Part shown: positions 9,011-17,370 of the stretch, piece after piece
How positions within the stretch are numbered: position 1 is the first letter of the stretch
How the letters are laid out: every line of letters starts with the position of its first letter
From: Rugosimonospora acidiphila
GTDB lineage: Bacteria > Actinomycetota > Actinomycetes > Mycobacteriales > Micromonosporaceae
Direction: 5' to 3'
NCBI RefSeq assembly: GCF_039543385.1
Contig: NZ_BAABJQ010000040.1
Coordinates: 1 to 64,000 of the forward strand
Length of the DNA stretch: 64,000 nt
Made by a program: the position numbers and the translations under genes
Notes under the pieces: model-generated
The model's input: only the letters and a program-made list of their open reading frames with translations
Database searches by the model: none
Told to the model about the DNA's origin: nothing

Positions 9011-9109
9011 CAGGTACCCCCGTCGAACGTGACCCGGTGTGATCGGGGCCGGCGGTAATCTATTCGGCGAGGTGCCCCGCCGAGCGGGCCCGCGCCGCCG
9101 CCGGTGCCG

Positions 9110-10165
9110 CTACGCCCGGGTCAGGCGGTCGGTGACGGCCGCGGCCACCTCCGCCGTGGACGCGGCGCCGCCCAGGTCCCGCGAGCGCGGCCCGTCGCGC
9201 AGCGTCGCGTCCACCGCCTCGGTCAGCGCGGTACCCGCGTCGGTCTCGCCCAGGTGGTCGAGCATCATCGCGGCCGCGTACAGCATCGCGGCGGGGTTGG
9301 CCACGCCGGTGCCCGCGATGTCCGGCGCGGAGCCGTGTACGGGCTCGAACAGGGAGGGGAAGGCGCGTTCGGGGTTGAGGTTCGCGCTCGCCGCCAAGCC
9401 CAGCGAACCGACCAGCGCGGCGGTGAGGTCGGAGAGGATGTCGCCGAACAGGTTGGATGCCACGATGACGTCGAAGTCGCGGGGCCGCAGGATCAGCGCC
9501 GCCGCCAACGCGTCGATGAGCACCGACCTGAGCTTCAGGTCGGGGTAGCCGGCCGCGACCCGCGCCACGTGCTCGTCCCAGAACGGCATGGTGTGCAGGA
9601 TGCCGTTGGACTTCGTGGCCGACGTCAGTGTCCCGGAGCGCCTGCTGGCCAACTCGGCGGCGTAGGCGGCCACCCTCGTGACGCCATCCCGGGTGAACCG
9701 GGACGCCTGGACCGCGTACCCGTCGCCGTCGGGGCCGCCCCGGCCGCCGACCTCCGAGTACTCGCCCTCGACGTTCTCCCGTATCACCACGATGTCGATG
9801 CCGGCCGGGTCGGCGAGCGGGGACGGCACGCCGGCGATGTGCCGCACCGGGCGCAGGTTGACGTACTGGTTGAACTGCCGCCGCATGGGCATCAGCAGTC
9901 CCCACAGGGTGGTCGTGTCCGGGATGTCCGGCGCGCCGACGGCGCCGAAGAGGATGGCATCGTGGCGTTTGAGTTGTTCGATGCCGTCCTCGGGCATCAG
10001 GTAGCCCGTCTCCCGGTAGCGCTGCGAACCCCAGTCGTAGTGCGTCCAGTCGACGGTGAAACCGTGGCGGCGGCCGCAGGCGTCGACGGCCGCGACGGCC
10101 GGGGGCATGACCTCCTGGCCGATCCCGTCTCCGGCGATCGCGGCGATGGAGTGGACACGGGACAT
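9110..10165 (-). CDS. Tartrate dehydrogenase / D-malate dehydrogenase (isocitrate/isopropylmalate dehydrogenase family)
   Basis: 351 residues, full length for the family. The NAD-dependent beta-decarboxylating dehydrogenase signature is clear: an IAGDGIGQEV start, RENVEGEYSEVGGR in the middle, SNLFGDILSDLTAALVGSLGLA with the metal-binding aspartates, and FEPVHGSAPDIAGTGVANP. The tartrate/D-malate subgroup is indicated by the RPVRHI and RENVEGEYSE context. It oxidises tartrate or D-malate to a keto acid with CO2 loss in the cytoplasm. AAGGAG precedes the ATG. It lies downstream of a DeoR-type regulator and has its own promoter. Confidence 0.85.
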   Translation of the reverse strand: MSRVHSIAAIAGDGIGQEVMPPAVAAVDACGRRHGFTVDWTHYDWGSQRYRETGYLMPEDGIEQLKRHDAILFGAVGAPDIPDTTTLWGLLMPMRRQFNQYVNLRPVRHIAGVPSPLADPAGIDIVVIRENVEGEYSEVGGRGGPDGDGYAVQASRFTRDGVTRVAAYAAELASRRSGTLTSATKSNGILHTMPFWDEHVARVAAGYPDLKLRSVLIDALAAALILRPRDFDVIVASNLFGDILSDLTAALVGSLGLAASANLNPERAFPSLFEPVHGSAPDIAGTGVANPAAMLYAAAMMLDHLGETDAGTALTEAVDATLRDGPRSRDLGGAASTAEVAAAVTDRLTRA

Positions 10166-10313
10166 GAATGGCGCTCCTTCGAGATACGTCTAGGACGGGC
10201 GAACGATGCGCGAATTCCCCGCGGCCGGGCGCGGCGCTGTGCACGAGAACCGGTTGCGCCCCGGCGTGGACGGCTGCGGGGTGGTGGTCGTAGGGCCGGA
10301 CGAGGTGATCATG

Positions 10314-10362
10314 AGGTTAGGGGGGATCCCCAAGCATGTCAATTTGCTAACACGAGGTGTGA
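10314..10362 (-). promoter_or_regulatory. Promoter of the tartrate dehydrogenase gene with palindrome
   Basis: On the minus strand: TTGACA (10337-10342), 17 bases, then TAACCT (10314-10319). Just upstream is a palindromic element, ACAC-GAG-GTGT (10350-10360), a candidate site for the adjacent DeoR-type protein. The leader would be about 140 bases. Confidence 0.6.
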
Positions 10363-10413
10363 GAATTACGTCAGCCTATGCGGCGGCGGCCCGGCGGGTG
10401 TCCCGGTCGAATA

Positions 10414-11226
10414 TCAGGACTGGGTGTCCGCACCGGACGGATCGACCATTACCACATTGACGTGATGTGCCACCAGTGCGTCGCGGGCCGACTCGCTCAA
10501 CCCGTCGTCGGTGACGATGGTGTCCACCTGGTCCAGCGAGCACGCCCGTACCATCGCCGAGGCGGCGAACTTGCTCGAATCGGCGAGCAGCACCACCTCG
10601 TCGGCGGCCTCGACGAGATGCCGCTTGGTCAGCGCGTCGAAGTGGTTGCCGCAGTAGACGGCGTCGGCCGACACCGCCGTGGCGGCCAGGAACAGCGTGC
10701 GTACCCGCAGTTCGCTGAGCGCGGCCAGGGTGGCCGGGCCGGCGAACGACTGCGAGCGGTGGCGCAGGGTCCCGCCGAGGCTGGTCACCTCGACGTTGGG
10801 CCGGCCCAACAGGGCGTTGATGGCCAGCAGCGAGGCGGTGACGACGTGCAGCGCGATGTCCGGCGGCAGCGCCTTGACGAACTCCAGCGTGGTGGTGCCG
10901 GCATCGAGGGCGACGGCCCCGTGCGACGGAAGCAGGGACATCGCGGCGCGTGCGATCGCCCGCTTGGCGGCGGGCATCCGGGCCGACCGGGCGCGCAGGT
11001 CCGGGCCGCCGACCGACTGGGACGCCGGGACGGTGACCCCGCCGTGCACGCTGCGCAGCGTGCCCTCGTCGGCCAGCCGCTGGACGTCGCGCCGGATGGT
11101 CATCTCCGACACGTCCAACGCCGCCGAGAGCTCCGAGATCGTACAGTAGCCCTGCCGCTCCACCATGCCCAACAGGTGCGCGCGGCGTGCGTGCGCGGCA
11201 GTCTGTCCGGCCGCCTCAGTCCCCAC
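10414..11226 (-). CDS. DeoR-family transcriptional regulator
   Basis: 270 residues from GTG 11226, with GGCGGG upstream. The frame stays open further upstream, but that extension is Arg-rich and lacks family features. The N-terminal DeoR helix-turn-helix is plain (CTISELSAALDVSEMTIRRDVQRLADEGTLRSVHGG split over about 35-70). The C-terminal DeoRC sensor domain contains the sugar-phosphate-isomerase-like block VALDAGTTTLEFVKAL and LADSSKF. Such proteins usually repress catabolic genes and respond to phosphorylated sugars or related acids. Its neighbour suggests control of tartrate/malate use. Confidence 0.85.
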   Translation of the reverse strand: MGTEAAGQTAAHARRAHLLGMVERQGYCTISELSAALDVSEMTIRRDVQRLADEGTLRSVHGGVTVPASQSVGGPDLRARSARMPAAKRAIARAAMSLLPSHGAVALDAGTTTLEFVKALPPDIALHVVTASLLAINALLGRPNVEVTSLGGTLRHRSQSFAGPATLAALSELRVRTLFLAATAVSADAVYCGNHFDALTKRHLVEAADEVVLLADSSKFAASAMVRACSLDQVDTIVTDDGLSESARDALVAHHVNVVMVDPSGADTQS

Positions 11227-11588
11227 TGCGTTTTTCCCGCCTTCGCGAGCCCGGGCGCACCGAGCCCCTAGGATCCAGGTAAGTCTCCGGCCAGAGCGGC
11301 TCGCCGTAGGCGATTCTCGCCGTCGTGGTCCGTTCGCGACGATATCTCCCCACCGGGCGCGGCCGCCCATGGGCCCGCCCCGGGCGCGTGCCCGCCGCCC
11401 GGGTTCTTCGATTGCCGGACGGGGCGCGAAGAGGTTGATAACTATCGCACAGGCGCGTTCGCCCGCGAGGGGACATCGCGCGAGCCGGCCCGGCGACCGT
11501 CGGCGATAGACGACTAACCGTCATACCTTCTACGATCGAGCGCGGAGATCGTTCTGCGGGAAACACCAAGCCGGGCGGGAGGCGCGTG
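11227..11588. other. Divergent intergenic region
   Basis: About 360 bases between the DeoR gene (minus) and the aldo/keto reductase (plus). It must hold both promoters, but I see no clear -35/-10 pair. There is no copy of the island operator motif. Confidence 0.4.
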
Positions 11589-12596
11589 ATGCGCACACGG
11601 AGGCTGGGCTCCTCGGGGCTACGGGTGACGGCTCTCGGAATCGGTACCGCGTCGTTCGGCAGCGACGGCACCGATGAGGCGGTCGCCTTCGAGATCCTCG
11701 ACCGGGCGTTCGCCGCGGGCATCAGGCTCATCGACACCGCCGACTCGTACCCGTCGCTGCCGGACCGGCTCGGCGCCGCGGAGCGGATAGTGGGCCGGTG
11801 GGTGGCCTCGCGCGACGTGCGCGACGAGGTGGTCATCGCCACCAAGGTGAACTACCCGATGACCCGCAGCCTGAACTCGGGCGGCCTCGGCCGCGGGCAC
11901 ATCCTGCGGGCCGTCGACGACAGCCTCGACCGCCTGCAGACCGACCACATCGACCTGCTCCAGGCGCATCAGGTCGACCGCGGTACGCCGGTGCTGGAGA
12001 CGGTTCGGGCGTTCGATTCGGTGGTCCAGCGGGGCGCGGTGCACTACTACGGCGTCTGCAACTGGCCGGCGTGGCTGATCGCCAAGGCGTGCGCGCTGGC
12101 CGACCACTGGGGACTGCACCGGCCGATCTCGGCACAGCTCAAGTACAGCCCGGTGATGCGCGACGTCGAGCGGGAGGTGGTCCCGTTGTGTCTGGACGAG
12201 GGCATCGGGCTGCTGACCATCAACGCGCTCGCCGGCGGGCTGCTGACCGGTCGTTACCGGTACGAGGACGGGCCCAACTCGGGCCGCTTCGGAAGCGTCA
12301 AGGTGGGCTCCAGCGGCCGTTCCATGGGCGAGATCTACACGTCGCGGTACTGGTCGCCCGAGCACTTCGCGGCCGTGGACGCGCTGCGCAAGGCGTGCCC
12401 GACCGGGACGGCCGAGATGGTGGCCACGGTCATCGCGTGGGTGGCGAGCCGGCCGGCGGTGGGCAGCGTCCTGCTGGGCGCCAGCAAACCCGAGCAGTTG
12501 TCCGCGCAACTCGACGGCGCCGCCCGCAGCCTCGACCCCGAGACCGCTCGGCTCATCGATGAGCTGTGGTGGGGGATTCCCCGCAAGTTCGTCTGA
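11589..12596 (+). CDS. Aldo/keto reductase
   Basis: 335 residues. The AKR barrel signature is present: LGSSGLRVTALGIGTASFG at the start, DTADSY with the catalytic Asp and Tyr, KVNY with the Lys, and QAHQVD with the His. The C-terminal cofactor loop reads VGSVLLGASKPEQL. These enzymes reduce aldehydes or ketones with NADPH in the cytoplasm. A GTG three bases upstream is an alternative start. It lacks the island operator and sits just left of it, so membership of the island is uncertain. Confidence 0.85.
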   Translation: MRTRRLGSSGLRVTALGIGTASFGSDGTDEAVAFEILDRAFAAGIRLIDTADSYPSLPDRLGAAERIVGRWVASRDVRDEVVIATKVNYPMTRSLNSGGLGRGHILRAVDDSLDRLQTDHIDLLQAHQVDRGTPVLETVRAFDSVVQRGAVHYYGVCNWPAWLIAKACALADHWGLHRPISAQLKYSPVMRDVEREVVPLCLDEGIGLLTINALAGGLLTGRYRYEDGPNSGRFGSVKVGSSGRSMGEIYTSRYWSPEHFAAVDALRKACPTGTAEMVATVIAWVASRPAVGSVLLGASKPEQLSAQLDGAARSLDPETARLIDELWWGIPRKFV

Positions 12597-12608
12597 CGCG
12601 CGCCCGCC

Positions 12609-12630
12609 ACCAGGCCGGGGATCGCCTGGT
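12609..12630. terminator. Short hairpin terminator
   Basis: ACCAGGC (12609-12615) pairs with GCCTGGT (12624-12630) over a nine-base interval, shortly after the aldo/keto reductase stop. Confidence 0.45.
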
Positions 12631-12710
12631 CTCCTCCGTCCGTGCTGCCCGACGGGGCGGGATGTCGGCAAGCCTCGATCTTGTCATCCGTCCCGGGCCC
12701 GCCGTATTCT

Positions 12711-12721
12711 GCAGCCTACAG
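12711..12721 (+). promoter_or_regulatory. Island operator motif, site 1
   Basis: GCAGCCTACAG, an exact match to RYAGSHTAYAR, 24 bases before the amidohydrolase start. The downstream ACTACGA is shared with site 2. Confidence 0.7.
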
Positions 12722-12744
12722 ACTACGAGAAAGGCGGGCCGGCC

Positions 12745-13584
12745 TTGATTGTCACGTCGAGTGGAACCGAGCATTTTGTCTTCGACGGCCATGTCCATCT
12801 GGGCAGAGCCCGGCCATACCAGACATCCAACGTCGGCGTCGACGCGTACCACGCGGAGGATCTGATCCGCGACATGGACCAGGCGGGTGTGGACATGGCG
12901 GTGGCCTTTCCCAGGGCCGAGCCCATCACCGACTACACCTCCGGCAACGGGTACGTGCTGGAGGCGGCGCGGCGGTACCCGACCAGGATCGTCCCGTACG
13001 CACGCATCAACCCGTACTTCGCCGACCGCTGCCTCGACCAGATCGACCAGTACGCCGCCCGGGGCGTGCGGGGGATCAAGCTGCACCCGTTCAAGGACTT
13101 CGGCGCGACGGCGGTCAACAGCGTCGACTTCATCCACCCGATACTGGAAAGAGCCGGGCGGCACGGCCTGGTCGTCATCATCCACAGCGGCGGACCGTGG
13201 AACGCGACTCCCACGCTCATCGGCGACCTGGCGCTGTCTTTCCCCTCGGTGAACTTCATCCTCGCGCACGCCGGCGGTGAACTCGAAGAGGACACGATGG
13301 TGGTCGCGAAGCTGCTGCCCACCTCGAACTACTACGTGGACTGCGCGGGCGTGCACAACCCCAAGACCATCGGGCGACTGGTCCGCGCGCTGGGTGCGGA
13401 CCACGTGCTGTTCGGCTCCGACCGTGCCTCGGTGCCCTACGGCTTCGAGATCTCCAAAATCGCCAGATACGCGGCGCTGGACGATCAGACGGTGGCCGGG
13501 ATTCTCGGCGGGAACCTGCTCAAGCTGCTCGGCATCGAGCCGGACGTGGCGGCCTACCAGCGGGTGGACCTCGCCGCGATCTGA
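12745..13584 (+). CDS. Amidohydrolase-2 family metal-dependent hydrolase
   Basis: 279 residues. FDGHVHLG at the start is the HxH metal site. Later blocks GIKLHPFKDF, VVIIHSGGP, FILAHAGG and LFGSDRAS carry the remaining metal and acid residues of a PF04909 TIM barrel. This family includes 2-pyrone-4,6-dicarboxylate hydrolase (LigI) and aromatic decarboxylases, so a step in aromatic acid breakdown fits the neighbours. The TTG at 12745 is chosen because an AAAGGCGGG ribosome site precedes it, and the HxH motif leaves no room for a later start. It is transcribed as a single gene behind site 1. Confidence 0.8.
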   Translation: MIVTSSGTEHFVFDGHVHLGRARPYQTSNVGVDAYHAEDLIRDMDQAGVDMAVAFPRAEPITDYTSGNGYVLEAARRYPTRIVPYARINPYFADRCLDQIDQYAARGVRGIKLHPFKDFGATAVNSVDFIHPILERAGRHGLVVIIHSGGPWNATPTLIGDLALSFPSVNFILAHAGGELEEDTMVVAKLLPTSNYYVDCAGVHNPKTIGRLVRALGADHVLFGSDRASVPYGFEISKIARYAALDDQTVAGILGGNLLKLLGIEPDVAAYQRVDLAAI

Positions 13585-13885
13585 CGGCGAGAAAATCGAC
13601 TGCGACGCGGCCACCGGCCGTGCGCCTAGCCGTGCCCTGACAGTCCACACAGGACGGTGAGTCGGCGCGCCATCATGCCTGCTCGGCGGCGGGACCTCGG
13701 TCATCGCGCCCGGCAACTCTTGCGATCCGAGGCGTGGCCGTCGTAGATTGCTCGTTACAGCGACGTAGGTTACAGATTACAGACTACGAAAGCCTTGGGT
13801 GCCTGGTAGCGGCTACCGGCACCGGAAATCCACCGGCGATCACCGCTTACAACCGCGCACGCGAAGACCAAATCTGGAGGTCGAG
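13585..13885. other. Intergenic control region
   Basis: No gene is supported. The region contains operator site 2 and the leader of the long Rieske/ABC operon. A Lys/Arg-rich upstream extension of the following reading frame (from 13799) is not believed. Confidence 0.5.
13765..13782 (+). promoter_or_regulatory. Island operator motif, site 2 (two overlapping copies)
   Basis: GTAGGTTACAG (13765-13775) is an exact match. ACAGATTACAG (13772-13782) overlaps it with one change and is followed by ACTACGA, as at site 1. It lies about 105 bases before the first gene of the 13.9-24.4 kb operon. Confidence 0.7.
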
Positions 13886-14833
13886 GTGCCACTGGTTGCG
13901 TTGACAAGCTACCCGCACACCCGTCCCCTCGTGGACGGCGCGGTGCGGCCGGAGGGCCTCGACCTGGAGTTCGACCCCCTGGTCAACGGCATCTTCCCGG
14001 CCTTCCGCGTGATGGCCAGGACCCTGCGGTACGACGTTTCCGAATTCGGAATCTCGACCGCGCTGTGCGCCGTCGAGCGTGGCCTGCCCGTGCGGCTGCT
14101 GCCGGTGTTCGTGACGCGACGGTACGACCACGTGGGCATGTTCGTCCGCGAGGACTCGCCGGTGCGGTCGGTCGCCGACCTGGCGGGCGCGCGGATCGCG
14201 GTCAAGTCGTTCACGGTCACCGACGTGGTCTGGTCGACCGGCATCCTGCTGGAATCCCTGGGCCGCCTGAACGGGATCACCTGGCAGGTGACCGGGGACG
14301 AGCACCTGGCCGAGCAGAAGCTGCCCGACTCGGCGCGGGCCGTCGAGGGCAGCCCGACCCAACTGCTGAGGGCTGGTGAGGTCGACGCGATCTTCGACCC
14401 CCGGGCCGGCGGTGAGCCGGGCATCCGCCCGTTGTTTCCCGATGTCCGAGAGGCCGAGCGGAACTGGCTCGCGACCAAGGGCTACGTCCCGCCCCACCAC
14501 ACGATCGTCGTGCGGGAGTCCCTGCTGGAGCGCTACCCCGACTGCGGGCGCCGGCTGTACGAGGCGTTCCGCGCGGCCAAGGAGCCGTTCCTGCATGACT
14601 TCGCGGGCGGCGTCGACGTGCTGGCCGGAGACGACAGCCCGACCGGGCCCCGCCACGACTACGGGGTGGAGAAGACCGAGGACCTGGTCGGGCGTGACCC
14701 GGTTCCGTACGGGCTGACCGCCAACTGGCGCGCCCTCGAGGACATCGTCGGGTACCTGAAGCACATGGGGCTGCTGTCCGGAGCGCGGCCCGTCGAAGAG
14801 TTCTTCGTGCCGGTCGACGGCGACGCCGGATAG
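13886..14833 (+). CDS. Pht5-like protein (4,5-dihydroxyphthalate decarboxylase / SBP-fold family)
   Basis: 315 residues from GTG 13886, with GGAGG five bases upstream. There is no signal peptide, so it is cytoplasmic despite a periplasmic-binding-protein fold. Markers are DVSEFGISTALCAVERG near residue 50, LPVFVTRRYDHVGMFVRED, DLAGARIAVKSFTVTD, and the C-terminal DPVPYGLTANWRALE that is characteristic of the Pht5 group. In phthalate catabolism Pht5 removes one carboxyl group from 4,5-dihydroxyphthalate to give protocatechuate. It is the first gene of a long operon that also encodes Rieske oxygenases and a Pht4-like dehydrogenase, which supports a decarboxylase role. A second copy lies at 53990-54988. 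Confidence 0.75.
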   Translation: MPLVALTSYPHTRPLVDGAVRPEGLDLEFDPLVNGIFPAFRVMARTLRYDVSEFGISTALCAVERGLPVRLLPVFVTRRYDHVGMFVREDSPVRSVADLAGARIAVKSFTVTDVVWSTGILLESLGRLNGITWQVTGDEHLAEQKLPDSARAVEGSPTQLLRAGEVDAIFDPRAGGEPGIRPLFPDVREAERNWLATKGYVPPHHTIVVRESLLERYPDCGRRLYEAFRAAKEPFLHDFAGGVDVLAGDDSPTGPRHDYGVEKTEDLVGRDPVPYGLTANWRALEDIVGYLKHMGLLSGARPVEEFFVPVDGDAG

Positions 14834-14887
14834 GCGGCGATCCGCCAGGGCCAGGCCTGTTCACCGAAGAGATTGGAGTGCCTCGCG

Positions 14888-16201
14888 ATGCTCAGCGAAG
14901 CAGACAACGCACTCTTGACCCAGACCGGCCCCGGCACCCCGATGGGAACGGTCTTCCGCAGTTTCTGGATCCCCGCGCTGCTGTCGAAAGAGGTGCCGGA
15001 GCGCGACGGGACGCCGGTGAGGGTGGGCCTGCTCGGGGAAAAGCTGGTCGCCTTCCGGGACACCTCGGGCCGGGTCGGCCTGCTGGAGGCCCGGTGCCCG
15101 CACCGGCACGCCAACCTGTTCTGGGGCCGCAACGAGGACAACGGCCTGCGCTGCGTCTACCACGGGTGGAAGTTCACGGTCGACGGCACCTGTGTGGACA
15201 TGCCGGCCGAGCCGGCGGACTCGACGTACAAGGACCGGCTGCGCGCGGTGGCGTACCCGACACATGAGGCGGGCGGGATCGTCTGGGCCTACCTGGGCGA
15301 CCCGGACAACGTCCCGCCGTTCCCCGCCTTCGACTGGACGTTCCTGCCAGAGGGGTACAGCTACGCCACCAAACGCCTGCAGCAGTGCAACTACTTCCAG
15401 AACCTGGAAGGCGAACTGGACTCGTCCCACAACTATTTCCTGCACCGGGAGTTCCAGCTTCCCGAGAACGGCATCCTCGCGCCCGAGGACATGCGCCGCC
15501 CCGACTTCTACATCGCGGAGGCGCCGCACGGCCTGCTGGTCGTGGTCAAGCGGAACCTCGACTCGGGCAACAGGTACTACCGGATCACCCCGTTCATGAT
15601 GCCCAGTTACACGATCATCCCTACCGAACAGGCCGCGGACGAGCCCGATCGGTTCACCGCGGCGGTCCCGCTCGACGATCACAACATGTGGGGATACACC
15701 GTCTCGTGGCGGCGCGACCGGCCGCTGAACGAGGCCGAGCTGGAGGAGATCAATAGCGGCAGGGTCTCGCACGCCGCCGTCGACCCGGACACCTTCATTC
15801 CGCTGGGCAACCTGGGCAACGACTACCTGATCGACCGCGAGGCGCAGCGGACCCGCTCGTTCACCGGTATCCCCGGCGTACGGGTGCAGGATCTGGCCGT
15901 GCAGGAGGACCAGGACGGCCCGGTCTGCCGGCGGTTCGAGGAGCACCTGGGCACGACCGACCGGGCCATCGTGGCGACCAGGCGGTTGATGCTGCGCGCC
16001 GCGCGGCAGGTCCAGCAGGGCACCCTTCCCCCGCAGCGCGACAACGCGTCGTCGTACCGGCTGCGGTCGCTGGCCGTGGAGGCGGACTCCTCGACGCCGT
16101 GGGAGGACCTCTGGCGCGAGCGGCAGGGCGCGGACAACCCGGACGCGCTGCCCGCCAAACTCGAAGAGGTCGAGGAGTGGGCCAGTGTCGACAGTGAATG
16201 A
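14888..16201 (+). CDS. Rieske non-heme iron oxygenase, phthalate 4,5-dioxygenase-type alpha subunit
   Basis: 437 residues, the size of single-component-alpha phthalate oxygenases. The Rieske [2Fe-2S] site is CPHRH ... CVYHGW (about residues 71-92). The mononuclear iron site is DSSHNYFLH (about 178-186), with the H-x4-H spacing. The protein would hydroxylate an aromatic carboxylate using electrons from a reductase or ferredoxin. No dedicated reductase is adjacent; the ferredoxin and FAD reductase at 55-59 kb are candidates. ATG 14888 follows GGAG. Its 3' end overlaps the next small gene. Confidence 0.85.
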   Translation: MLSEADNALLTQTGPGTPMGTVFRSFWIPALLSKEVPERDGTPVRVGLLGEKLVAFRDTSGRVGLLEARCPHRHANLFWGRNEDNGLRCVYHGWKFTVDGTCVDMPAEPADSTYKDRLRAVAYPTHEAGGIVWAYLGDPDNVPPFPAFDWTFLPEGYSYATKRLQQCNYFQNLEGELDSSHNYFLHREFQLPENGILAPEDMRRPDFYIAEAPHGLLVVVKRNLDSGNRYYRITPFMMPSYTIIPTEQAADEPDRFTAAVPLDDHNMWGYTVSWRRDRPLNEAELEEINSGRVSHAAVDPDTFIPLGNLGNDYLIDREAQRTRSFTGIPGVRVQDLAVQEDQDGPVCRRFEEHLGTTDRAIVATRRLMLRAARQVQQGTLPPQRDNASSYRLRSLAVEADSSTPWEDLWRERQGADNPDALPAKLEEVEEWASVDSE

Positions 16202-16520
16202 GCACACCGGCGAGCGCGAGTTGGAGCTGCGCGAGCTGACCGCGGACAACGTCGTGCTGGTGCGCCGGCGCCTGCTGCGGGCCACCAGCTTCGAGGAGCA
16301 GATCGAGGTGGAGACCTACCTTGACACCCTCTGGAGCATCGCCGACATCGACCTGCGGCGGGCCCGGGCCCGCCGCGCGTCGTCACCGGCGGCGGTGGCA
16401 CGCGTGGCCGAGATCCACCGGCTGCTGCAGACCGCGCACGACAGCGCCGCTGCCGATCAGGTCCAGGCCGCCGCCGACGCGCTGGAGCAGGCGGCCGCAC
16501 TCCTGTCCGATCGGGGCTGA
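16185..16520 (+). CDS. Small helical protein of unknown function
   Basis: 111 residues. It starts at GTG 16185 behind GAGGAG, overlapping the oxygenase end by 17 bases, and stops one base before the ABC ATPase start. The sequence is charged and helical with alternating Ala/Glu/Arg, likely an antiparallel helical or coiled bundle. The segment SFEEQIEVETYLDTLWSIADID is its most distinctive part. Its size and position next to the Rieske alpha subunit suggest a dedicated partner of the oxygenase, but it has no beta-subunit (NTF2-like) features that I can see. Confidence 0.7.
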   Translation: MSTVNEHTGERELELRELTADNVVLVRRRLLRATSFEEQIEVETYLDTLWSIADIDLRRARARRASSPAAVARVAEIHRLLQTAHDSAAADQVQAAADALEQAAALLSDRG

Positions 16521-16521
16521 C

Positions 16522-17370
16522 ATGAACGACCCAACCGTAGGCCCGTCGCACGACGGCGCGGGGCCCTCCGGCAGCGCGGTGGTCATCGACGGCGTGTCCA
16601 AGCAGTTCACCGTGCACGGGCGGACCAGCCAGGCCCTCGTTGACGTGGCCCTCGACGCGCCGCGAGGAGAGATCACCAGTCTGGTCGGCCCGAGCGGCTG
16701 TGGCAAGTCGACGGTCCTCAACCTCATCGCCGGCACCATCGAGCCCGAGACGGGCTCGGTGCGGCACAACGGTGCGCCCGTCGTGGCCATCAACCACGAC
16801 GTGGCGTACCTGCCGCAGGGCGATGACCTCTTTCCGTGGCGCACCGTGATGGACAACGTGGCCCTCCCGTTGGAGCTGCGGCGGGTCTCACGGGCGGCGC
16901 GCCACCGGCAGGCCAGGGAGATCCTGGCCCTCTTCGGGCTCGCCGGCCGCGAATCGTCCTACCCGGCCCAACTGTCCGGCGGCATGCGCAAGCGGGTGCA
17001 GATCGCCCGGGCGCTGCTGTCCGGTGTGGACACCCTGCTGATGGACGAGCCGTTCGGGGCGCTGGACGCCCAGCTGAAGGTCAGGATGCAGATCGACCTG
17101 CTGGAGCGCGTGCACCGGCAGACCGGCAACACCATCCTGTTCGTCACCCACGATCTGGCCGAGGCGGTGGCGCTGGGCGATCGGGTGGTGGTCTTCTCGC
17201 CGGGCCCGGGACACGTCATCCACGTAGAGAACATCGACGACCTGGGCGACCGGTCGGACCTGCTGTCCCTGACCGAGTCACCCGAGTTCCAGCGGCACGT
17301 GCGGACCCTCTGGTCCCTGGTCGCCCCGGAGCTCGTACACAGGTCCGCGGCCTCGGGAGCGACGCCATGA
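16522..17370 (+). CDS. ABC transporter ATPase, nitrate/sulfonate/taurine (SsuB/TauB) type
   Basis: 282 residues. Walker A GPSGCGKST, Q-loop at LPQGDDLFPW, signature LSGGMRKR, Walker B LLMDEPFGALD and H-loop THD are all intact. It powers import of an organic anion with the permease and lipoprotein encoded next. The stop overlaps the permease start as ATGA, so stoichiometric translation is likely. The operon context suggests an aromatic or other carboxylate substrate rather than sulfonate. Confidence 0.9.
   Translation: MNDPTVGPSHDGAGPSGSAVVIDGVSKQFTVHGRTSQALVDVALDAPRGEITSLVGPSGCGKSTVLNLIAGTIEPETGSVRHNGAPVVAINHDVAYLPQGDDLFPWRTVMDNVALPLELRRVSRAARHRQAREILALFGLAGRESSYPAQLSGGMRKRVQIARALLSGVDTLLMDEPFGALDAQLKVRMQIDLLERVHRQTGNTILFVTHDLAEAVALGDRVVVFSPGPGHVIHVENIDDLGDRSDLLSLTESPEFQRHVRTLWSLVAPELVHRSAASGATP

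Noticed and set aside
10371..10381. TCAGCCTATGC, similar to the island operator, near the DeoR and tartrate dehydrogenase genes
   Set aside because: Only 8 of 11 positions match, and the genes already have a different candidate operator.
13799..13885. Upstream extension of the first Pht5-like gene
   Set aside because: The extra residues are basic and unlike the family, and GTG 13886 has a well-placed ribosome site.
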